From the NCBI GenBank assembly GCA_038528235.1, contig JBCBEX010000101.1, positions 1-14,628 on the forward strand: 14,628 nucleotides of DNA, given 5' to 3'. A program made the position numbers and the translations under genes. The notes under the pieces are model-generated. The model ran no database searches. It worked only from the letters and a program-made list of their open reading frames with translations, and had not been told where the DNA came from. This DNA is from JBCBEX01 sp038528235. Its GTDB lineage: Bacteria; Bacteroidota; Rhodothermia; Rhodothermales; Rubricoccaceae. Shown one piece after another: positions 1-5,440 of the stretch (position 1 is its first letter; each line of letters begins with the position of its first letter).

Positions 1-256
1 ACTCTTTGAACTCGGCGTAGAGCTGCGCTGCGAGCGTCTTGTTGTGCGAGAGCACCAGCGTCGGTTTGCCGATGTTCTTGACGACGTTGGCGATGGCAAA
101 CGTCTTGCCCGTACCCGTCGCCCCGAGCAGCGTCTGGTAGCGATCGCCGCGCAGCAAACCTTCGGTCAACTCTCCGATGGCGCGCGGTTGGTCGCCGGTT
201 GGCTTGAAGGGAGCGTCGAGACGAAACGGCGTGTCGATGCGTGTGATGTTCGCCAT
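1..256 (-). CDS. uvrB: UvrB, excinuclease ABC subunit B (N-terminal 85 residues, cut by window edge)
   Basis: UvrB is the DNA-damage-verifying helicase-like subunit of nucleotide excision repair. It is loaded by UvrA and then recruits UvrC to incise. The visible start reads MANITRIDTPFRLDAPFKPT, followed by GDQPRAIGEL. The family P-loop GATGTGKT (Walker A) is at residues 45-52, and the conserved stretch LSHNKTLAAQLYAEFK is at about 69-84, just before the edge. These N-terminal blocks are diagnostic of UvrB. The ATG at 256-254 is the only start in this frame at the right distance from the PFKPTGDQP block, and no in-frame ATG, GTG or TTG lies in the roughly 45 bp upstream. The start has no Shine-Dalgarno; the leader instead carries ACCTCCTT 7 bases before the ATG. 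The gene is the last in the co-oriented series, 260 bp behind an esterase gene, so it probably has its own promoter. I could not identify that promoter, and I saw no LexA-type box. Confidence 0.96.
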   Translation of the reverse strand, partial: MANITRIDTPFRLDAPFKPTGDQPRAIGELTEGLLRGDRYQTLLGATGTGKTFAIANVVKNIGKPTLVLSHNKTLAAQLYAEFKE

Positions 257-516
257 CGTGGCAAGGAGGTTTGATGGGGCGGGCCGAAACGAAGGAAGCT
301 AGCGGGGTCGGGTGTCAACGGTATGGCAGAGGGGCGGGTTCATGAGATAGGGATAAGTGCGGGGTAAAGAGTGCGAAGCGCGTCGAGCGGGTGGAGGCCA
401 GGGTTTGCGACTCCGTCTGAACTACCGGGTGCAGCCGTCTTGCCCCTACGCAACGCGCAAGCGCGCCGCCCCAACCGAAGCTGAGGCGGCGCGCTTGCGC
501 GATTCTCTTGTTCGAG
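257..516. other. Intergenic spacer between esterase 1 and uvrB
   Basis: This is the longest gene-free stretch inside the window. It contains the strong hairpin at 454-501 close to the esterase stop codon, and about 200 bp that should hold the uvrB promoter. A TTGACA hexamer occurs on the minus strand (318-313), but no acceptable -10 lies 16-18 bp downstream, so I do not call a promoter. On the plus strand a perfect AAGGAGGT (263-270) precedes an ATG at 274 that opens a frame of only 23 codons. I regard that as chance or as a by-product of the uvrB leader sequence. Confidence 0.6.
454..501 (-). terminator. Strong 17-bp perfect hairpin after esterase 1 (terminator-like, no U-tract)
   Basis: The arms at 454-470 and 485-501 are exact reverse complements (CGCGCAAGCGCGCCGCC on the plus strand), around a 14-base loop. 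On the coding (minus) strand the hairpin begins 15 bases after the esterase stop codon (519-517). A terminator is the natural reading from position, but the bases after it on the minus strand (GTTGCGTAGGGG) have no U-run. The plus-strand flank (GATTCTCTTGTTC) is richer in T, although no plus-strand gene needs terminating. It could be a U-less or Rho-assisted terminator, a 3' mRNA-stabilising stem, or a copy of a dispersed palindromic repeat. Confidence 0.5.
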
Positions 517-1671
517 CTACGGCGTCGGCGGTACGCCGAGCGTTTTGCCTTCCAGGAAGCGCTGGACGGCGCGCGTCAACGGAAGACCGTTCACGCTCGT
601 CGTGTAGAACTGCTCGCCGAGGAGGAACGTGTGGGCCTCGCCCGGCACGTAGTACGTGCCGACGTTCTCGGGGAGGATCTCCCGGAGGTCGTAGAGCGCG
701 TCGCGGAAGGTTTCGCCAGGGATCAGGCAGCCGAGCGGGTTCTCTGGCGTGCACGTTGGCAGGACCGAGCCGTTGAAGAAGCGGATCGTCGCGTCCTGCT
801 CATAGGAGATCAGCCCGAAGTTGGCGTCGGGGTACGTGCGGGCATAGTAGGGTAGCACGTTCTCAATGCCATCGCCATTGAGTTGCGTGCACTCAGGACA
901 GGCGTCTGGGATCGATGGGCCCAGGTTCCATAGGAAGCGCTGGAAGGACTGCAGCTCCGGCGAATATGCCGCGTCATCGCGGAGGAGCGGGCCGGAGTCG
1001 TCGAGCACGTCGACGGGTGTCGGCGCGAAGGCCTCGGCGAACAGGCCGTAAGTCCCGATGGTGCCGAAGCCTCCAGCGCTCACGCCCGAGAGGACGACGC
1101 GGTCAGCGCGGTCTAGACGATCGCCGAGGCGACCCAGGTAGGTCTGGAGGTTCTGGTAGCCCACAAAGCGCTGGACGCCTTCGACGCCCGGCACGAAGCC
1201 GTTCGAGTTGCTCCCGGAGTGCACGTCGCCGGTGCAGTAGGGGATGAAAACGATGTTCCAGTCGGCGAACGGGTTGTTGGCGCGGCTCTGGTCGAAGACC
1301 CCGGCGTTGCCGATGAAGGCAAATAGGTTGTTGAAGTCGGTCTCGTCGAACTTTGAGGGGTTGGTCTCGCACGAGCCTGGGTCGAGGCACGCGCCGCCGC
1401 CCTGCATCAGGAAGAGCAGCTTGGTGGAACCAGGCACCGCCCGGACGCCGACGCCTGAGGCCGATCCGTCGCGGCACATTGACTCAGGCGCGTCGAGCCA
1501 CGTCCATTCGCTGCTGCGCGCATAGGCCATGGGGATGTACGGGGCGTCGTCGAAGACGCCAATGCTAGACGAGACCGTCTCGACGATCGGCGTATCAACA
1601 GACGTGTCGCATGCAGCGAGCACACACACGGCGAGCGCACAGACGCTCACCTGAAAGGCACGGAGGAGCAT
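517..1671 (-). CDS. Lipoprotein, pectin acetylesterase/Notum-family hydrolase (esterase 1)
   Basis: This is a 384-residue alpha/beta-hydrolase of the pectin acetylesterase family (carbohydrate esterase 13 and animal Notum). Such enzymes cleave acetyl or acyl esters; the substrate here is unknown. A lipoprotein signal ends in VLAAC with Cys21 as lipidation site, so the enzyme should be membrane-anchored outside the cytoplasm. Family marks are the oxyanion segment QGGGAC (90-95), YCTGDVHSG (145-153), nucleophile elbow GVSAGG with Ser198, DDSGP (224-228), a likely catalytic Asp293 in SYEQDATIRFF, and His347 in GEAHTFL. Six mature cysteines (66, 95, 101, 146, 258, 261) recur in the neighbouring paralogue. 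Cys307 and Cys315 lie in an insert unique to this copy and may form an extra disulfide. The ATG at 1671 directly precedes a good signal peptide. It has no Shine-Dalgarno, and its last 21 leader bases contain only one purine. The gene lies downstream of the paralogue but is separated from it by a terminator. Confidence 0.9.
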   Translation of the reverse strand: MLLRAFQVSVCALAVCVLAACDTSVDTPIVETVSSSIGVFDDAPYIPMAYARSSEWTWLDAPESMCRDGSASGVGVRAVPGSTKLLFLMQGGGACLDPGSCETNPSKFDETDFNNLFAFIGNAGVFDQSRANNPFADWNIVFIPYCTGDVHSGSNSNGFVPGVEGVQRFVGYQNLQTYLGRLGDRLDRADRVVLSGVSAGGFGTIGTYGLFAEAFAPTPVDVLDDSGPLLRDDAAYSPELQSFQRFLWNLGPSIPDACPECTQLNGDGIENVLPYYARTYPDANFGLISYEQDATIRFFNGSVLPTCTPENPLGCLIPGETFRDALYDLREILPENVGTYYVPGEAHTFLLGEQFYTTSVNGLPLTRAVQRFLEGKTLGVPPTP

Positions 1672-1691
1672 AGGGGGAGGGAGAAGGGAGC

Positions 1692-1725
1692 AAAGAAAAA
1701 CCGCCCAACCTGGAGAGGTGGGCGG
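1692..1725 (-). terminator. Rho-independent terminator between the two esterase genes
   Basis: On the minus strand a GC-rich stem (arms 1725-1717 and 1710-1701, about nine pairs with one bulged base, six-base loop) is followed at once by TTTTTCTTT (1700-1692). This is the textbook intrinsic terminator form for transcripts of the upstream esterase gene, whose stop is at 1814. It ends only about 20 bases before the ATG of the next gene at 1671. Any promoter for that gene must therefore lie upstream of the hairpin, unless the downstream gene depends on read-through. Confidence 0.8.
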
Positions 1726-1813
1726 CCAGGAGCATCTCTAAGAAACGCGAGCGCTTGGAGTTACGCAAACCGTTTCGGAAGCCCTTCCACAGGTATGGGG
1801 CGGCGCGTGGTGC

Positions 1814-2935
1814 CTAGTCGGCTACGGCCAAGGGAACCGAGACCGCGGGGCGAGACGCGGGGAGGTCCGTCGGCGCCCCCGCCACAAACGACGTCGTCCA
1901 ATCGGCAGCCGTGGTCCCGTTCACTCGGACCGAGTAGAACTCAGGGCTGAGGAGGAAGGTGTGCCCTTCACCCGTCGGGAAAAACGTCCCGCTGTTGGAA
2001 GGCGGTAATGAGGATCGGATATCGTAGAGGCCGTCTTCAAACGCAGTCGCGCCTGGGAACCCAAAGAAGGTTCGGATGATGAAGTCCCGGTTGTAGGACA
2101 GTAGGCCGAAGGAGCGGTCGGGGTTGTTCTCCGCGTAGAACGGCGTCACGTTTTCGAGTCCATCTCCGTTGGGCAGGGAGCAATCGTCACACCCAGGGGG
2201 CAGCGCCGCATCCAGATTCCAGAGGTCACGCCACTGAGACTGCAGACTGGGCGAAAGCACGTTGTCTAGCGACGGAACTGGCCCGGAGTCGTTTAGGAAG
2301 TCGACGGGCGCCGGTGACAGCTCATCGCCTACCAACCCATAGGTACCGACCACGCCGAACCCGCCGGCACTCGTGCCAGCAAGGACCACCTGGCGCGCAC
2401 GCTTCGCCTGACCCTGGATGCGGCCGAGCATAGCTTCCATGTTGCCGTAGCCTACGAAGTCCTGACGGCCAAAGAGACCCGGCACGTCCGTATTGGGGCT
2501 GCTACCGCTGTGCACGTCGCCGGTGCAGTACGGAACGAAGACAACGTTCCAGCCCGCGAAAGGGTTGTCCTGGTTGTCGCTGTCGAAGACGCCCGTCTGT
2601 CCGAACTCCGCAATGAAGGCGTCGAAGTCGCCTTTGCTGAAGCGGGAGCGGTTGGTGAGGCACGAGAGAAAGTCGTAGCACGCACCGCCGCCCTGGAGCA
2701 GGATCAACAAGTTCGGCGAGCCGGACTCGCGGCGCAGCCCGAAGCCGGTGCGTGAGCCGTCGCGGCACTGCATGCCGTTGGGCTGGAGAAACTGCCAGTC
2801 CGACGCTTGCGCCGAAGCGAGCGTTGGGAGATACGGCGCGTCATCGAAGAGGCCAACAGGCTCGGCTTCGGGGGTGATCGGCGACGAGCAGGCTACGAGG
2901 GTCAGGCCTGCGAGGAGAACGAGAAGGCTACGCAT
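1814..2935 (-). CDS. Lipoprotein, pectin acetylesterase/Notum-family hydrolase (esterase 2)
   Basis: This 373-residue protein is a paralogue of the next gene downstream and probably has the same type of ester-hydrolase activity. The signal peptide ends in the lipobox LVAC with Cys16. Conserved blocks are QGGGAC (81-86), YCTGDVHSG (136-144), GTSAGG with nucleophile Ser189, NDSGP (215-219), a probable catalytic Asp284 in SYNRDFIIRTFF, and His325 in GEGHTFLL. The full Ser-Asp-His set therefore appears intact. Cysteines 57, 86, 92, 137, 249 and 252 match six in the paralogue, including CxxC followed by NGDG and ENV. It lacks the paralogue's two-cysteine insert before the last helix and has an added tail of about 20 residues rich in Ala, Pro and Val. 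The ATG at 2935 directly begins the signal peptide; no Shine-Dalgarno is present. It starts 77 bp after the LRR gene stop, so co-transcription with that gene is possible. Its own transcript should end at the terminator at 1725-1692. Confidence 0.9.
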   Translation of the reverse strand: MRSLLVLLAGLTLVACSSPITPEAEPVGLFDDAPYLPTLASAQASDWQFLQPNGMQCRDGSRTGFGLRRESGSPNLLILLQGGGACYDFLSCLTNRSRFSKGDFDAFIAEFGQTGVFDSDNQDNPFAGWNVVFVPYCTGDVHSGSSPNTDVPGLFGRQDFVGYGNMEAMLGRIQGQAKRARQVVLAGTSAGGFGVVGTYGLVGDELSPAPVDFLNDSGPVPSLDNVLSPSLQSQWRDLWNLDAALPPGCDDCSLPNGDGLENVTPFYAENNPDRSFGLLSYNRDFIIRTFFGFPGATAFEDGLYDIRSSLPPSNSGTFFPTGEGHTFLLSPEFYSVRVNGTTAADWTTSFVAGAPTDLPASRPAVSVPLAVAD

Positions 2936-3012
2936 CGGGGGCTAGAGTACGGGAAGAGGAGCGGAGGGACCCCACGATAACCCTGGCTTCCTAGAACCGC
3001 AAACACAAAGGG

Positions 3013-5331
3013 CTACCGGATGAGAGCGAGACGGTTGGTCGCCACACGGTCGCCCGCTGCCAGCCGCACGATGTAGGTCCCACTCGACAGCCCGCGTCCG
3101 TCCCAGACAACCTCATGCGAGCCCGCAGCCTGCTCCTCGTCCACCAGCACGGCGACACGCCGTCCTAGCAAGTCGTACAACTCCAACGCTACCAAGACAG
3201 AGCGATCAAGATCATACGCGATCCGTGTCGATCCCGCGGTAGGATTGGGTACGCAAGGAGCCAGGCTAAACGACAGCGGCACATCGGCTTCAACATCGAC
3301 CACGCACGCCGGATTGTTGGTGACAGCCACCGGGTCGCAGCCGCCTCCATTACCGCGGATGTCGACCGTAGGCGCAGCGTCGTCGCCCACGAGCAAACCG
3401 TAGAGCACACAGCACTCGGTCAACGCCAGGTTGTCCGTCACCTTCAGCACTCCGGGTGAAGGCATGGTAGGTGGGAGACCATCGAGGGATTCCAGCGCCA
3501 GGTTGTGATGGATCGTCAAGTCGTCGGCGATGCGCAGCGCTGGGGGGAAGCCATCCAGGGTGGGCATCGCATGGTTGTTCGAGAGCTCGACGCGCTCTAC
3601 GGTGCCCAACGTCGCAGGCAAGCCGTCGAGGGTGGCGAGCCTTGCGTTGTAGGTAATCCGCAGGGCACCTTCGATCTCGACCAGGTTGGGCGGTAGGCCT
3701 TCAAGGGATACGAGACGTTGGTTGTCGATGACCTCGACGGGTCCGTTGACCCGTTCGATTGCAGCAGGTAGCCCACGCAGCGACCTCAGCCGGTCATTCC
3801 CGAAGACGGTAAGCTGTTCGATATCGACCTGGGTCTGTGGAAGGCCTTCGAGAGAGCGCAGCGCGTCGTTGTTGTAGACGATGAGCGATCCAACGGATTC
3901 GAGGCTCGACGGGAGATCCGCTAGCGAAGTCAGTGCGTCGTTGTGATAGAGCCAGAGCTCGTCGAGCGCACGCACCGCATTGGGCAGGCCCTCCAGCGAT
4001 ACGAGAGCATCATTCCTGTAAAGCTTGAGGCTCAGCGATTCGGCAGCCGAGAGGCCGTCAAGGCTGATGAGTGCATCGTTGCCGTCCAGCCAGAGGGTTT
4101 CGATGGCAACGGTGGACGGAAGCCCGGCAAGTGAAGTGAGGTTGGCGTTGTTCTCGAGGGTGAGACGTGACAGGCCCGTAAGGCTGCCGGGTAGACCCGC
4201 CAACGAGCGCAGTCCCGGACTCTCACGCACGACCAACGACCCCAACGACGACAGCGACTCCGGTAGGCCTTCGAGCGTCAGTTCTTCGGCATTGTCGTCG
4301 AGCGCAAGGCTTCCAATAGAGGTCAACGTCGGCGGCAGCCCATCCAGCGAAGTCAGGCGGCGATTGCCGTGCACGTTGAGGTTGCGTCCGATCCGCTTAA
4401 AGCCATCGGGCAACCCTCGCAGTGACACGAGGGTGCCGTTGCCCCATATTTCGAGGTCTTCTTCAATCGACCTAAGCGAAGACGGCAGCCCCTCAAGCGA
4501 AGCGAGGCGTGCGTTCTCCCGAATGACGATAGAGCCCGACCAGTCCACTACGGACGCTGGTAGGCCGGAAAGCGACACGAGGGAAGGATTCCGCCCAACG
4601 TAGAGCCGAAACGCGGTCGTCCTGAGCGCGGGTGGAAAGCCTTCGAGCGACGTGAGCAACGCATTGCCCCATATCTCGAAGTCGGAACCGGAGGAGGCCT
4701 GGCCGACCAACTTGAGTTGTTCGAGCCCGGCAATCGTGGTGAGTGCCTCATTGTTTCTGATCTCCACGCTGCCGCCGATGGTCTGGATGCGCTCCAGTCC
4801 AGCCAGAGAGGTAAGTGCCTCGTTACCGTCGATGGAGACGCGCCCCCCAACGGTCTCCAAGCGGTCCAACCCTTCGAGCGAGACGAGACCGTCATTGCGC
4901 TCGATATCGAGTCGCCCTCCCACGGATTCCAGACTGCTGAGCCCGGCAAGTGAGACCAGTTCGTCAGAAAACTGGATTTCTAGGGTCACGCCGACCGATG
5001 TCAGGTGGCGAAGGCCGTGGAGATTCTGAAGGCTCCGAGATCGAAGCTCAAGGTTGCCACCAATGCGGGTGAGATCTTCCAATCCATCGAGCGACAGCAG
5101 GGATGAACTCGAAATGGTGAGCGACCCCGTGACTTCTCGAAGCCCCGACAAGGGCAGGAGCGACTCGATGTCTCTGGAGAGCCGCAGTCCGCCCACAACG
5201 ACCTCGCAATCGAACGCGTCGACCTCGGCCTGACTGTCAAGCCTGAAGTTCTCGACACACGTTTGTGCGGTCGCCGAGGACGACGCAATGCAGGAGAGGC
5301 AGGCGAGGGTGAGCAGCGGAAGGCAGCGCAT
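3013..5331 (-). CDS. Secreted leucine-rich-repeat surface protein with T9SS type A sorting domain
   Basis: This 772-residue protein has a signal peptide (about 1-23, ending SSSATAQ) and a conserved-looking N-terminal cap with Cys25 and Cys42. About 24 repeats of 22-25 residues follow (about 58-636), with pattern LxSLxGL-P-xxLxxI-xxLxLxxNxx. A cysteine-rich C-cap comes next (about 637-676, with CC, NGGGC and a further Cys). The C-terminal domain (685-772) contains PCVPNPTAGSTRIAYDL, LYDLLGRRVAVLV, WDGRGLSSGTYIVRL and a basic end. That last domain is a typical T9SS type A sorting domain, so the protein should cross the outer membrane and be surface-attached or released. The array suggests binding to a protein or glycan; no catalytic motif is seen. 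I chose the ATG at 5331 because it starts the signal peptide directly; an in-frame TTG at 5346 would add five residues. The first seven repeats differ in style from the rest. The gene lies 109 bp after the lamin-tail gene. Confidence 0.9.
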   Translation of the reverse strand: MRCLPLLTLACLSCIASSSATAQTCVENFRLDSQAEVDAFDCEVVVGGLRLSRDIESLLPLSGLREVTGSLTISSSSLLSLDGLEDLTRIGGNLELRSRSLQNLHGLRHLTSVGVTLEIQFSDELVSLAGLSSLESVGGRLDIERNDGLVSLEGLDRLETVGGRVSIDGNEALTSLAGLERIQTIGGSVEIRNNEALTTIAGLEQLKLVGQASSGSDFEIWGNALLTSLEGFPPALRTTAFRLYVGRNPSLVSLSGLPASVVDWSGSIVIRENARLASLEGLPSSLRSIEEDLEIWGNGTLVSLRGLPDGFKRIGRNLNVHGNRRLTSLDGLPPTLTSIGSLALDDNAEELTLEGLPESLSSLGSLVVRESPGLRSLAGLPGSLTGLSRLTLENNANLTSLAGLPSTVAIETLWLDGNDALISLDGLSAAESLSLKLYRNDALVSLEGLPNAVRALDELWLYHNDALTSLADLPSSLESVGSLIVYNNDALRSLEGLPQTQVDIEQLTVFGNDRLRSLRGLPAAIERVNGPVEVIDNQRLVSLEGLPPNLVEIEGALRITYNARLATLDGLPATLGTVERVELSNNHAMPTLDGFPPALRIADDLTIHHNLALESLDGLPPTMPSPGVLKVTDNLALTECCVLYGLLVGDDAAPTVDIRGNGGGCDPVAVTNNPACVVDVEADVPLSFSLAPCVPNPTAGSTRIAYDLDRSVLVALELYDLLGRRVAVLVDEEQAAGSHEVVWDGRGLSSGTYIVRLAAGDRVATNRLALIR
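3424..5160 (-). repeat. Array of about 24 leucine-rich repeats within the surface protein
   Basis: Reading the protein, I count about 24 consecutive repeats of 22-29 residues, each carrying SLxGL or a close variant and ending in an Asn-centred turn (GND, NNDA, NNEA). Repeats 1-7 follow the style GL-xxL-xxVGG-xLxI-xxN, like receptor L-domain or Ecm33 repeats. From repeat 8 onward a Pro follows the GL pair (GLPxxLxxI) in nearly every copy. Repeat 7 has an insertion (QASSGSD) at the change of style. The DNA of neighbouring repeats is only loosely similar, so this is an old protein repeat and not a recent tandem DNA repeat. Confidence 0.85.
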
Positions 5332-5440
5332 CAGAAGGTGAGGCAACGTTCAGGACGACGAGCGTCGGACAACGACCGTGCCAGTCTAACGATCAAACTA
5401 TTGCCTATCAACCCACTGGAAGATGAATGCCCAACTGTGC
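5332..5440 (-). promoter_or_regulatory. Short leader before the LRR gene; weak promoter candidate
   Basis: This 109-bp gap is noticeably more AT-rich than its surroundings around 5388-5435. On the minus strand it contains TAGTTTG at 5400-5394, about 60 bases before the ATG. That resembles, but does not match exactly, the Bacteroidota -7 element TAnnTTTG, and I found no well-spaced -33 TTTG. No terminator with a U-run is visible after the lamin-tail gene, so read-through from upstream is equally possible. The call rests on composition and one partial motif. Confidence 0.25.

Noticed and set aside
313..318. TTGACA on the minus strand upstream of uvrB as a -35 element
   Set aside because: No acceptable -10 hexamer at 16-18 bp; the expected position reads CCTTCG.
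274..345. 23-codon plus-strand frame with a perfect AAGGAGGT upstream
   Set aside because: It is too short, shows no recognisable peptide, no other gene here uses a Shine-Dalgarno, and the purine run is the complement of the uvrB leader.
3424..5160. CRISPR-like or tandem DNA repeat over the LRR region
   Set aside because: Repeats are conserved as protein only, vary in length from 22 to 29 codons and have no constant direct repeat with unique spacers.
5269..5331. Lipobox in the LRR protein signal peptide (two cysteines near LACLSC)
   Set aside because: Neither cysteine has the required small residues with Leu at -3. The region ends in SSSATAQ, which fits ordinary signal peptidase I cleavage before the mature N-terminus.
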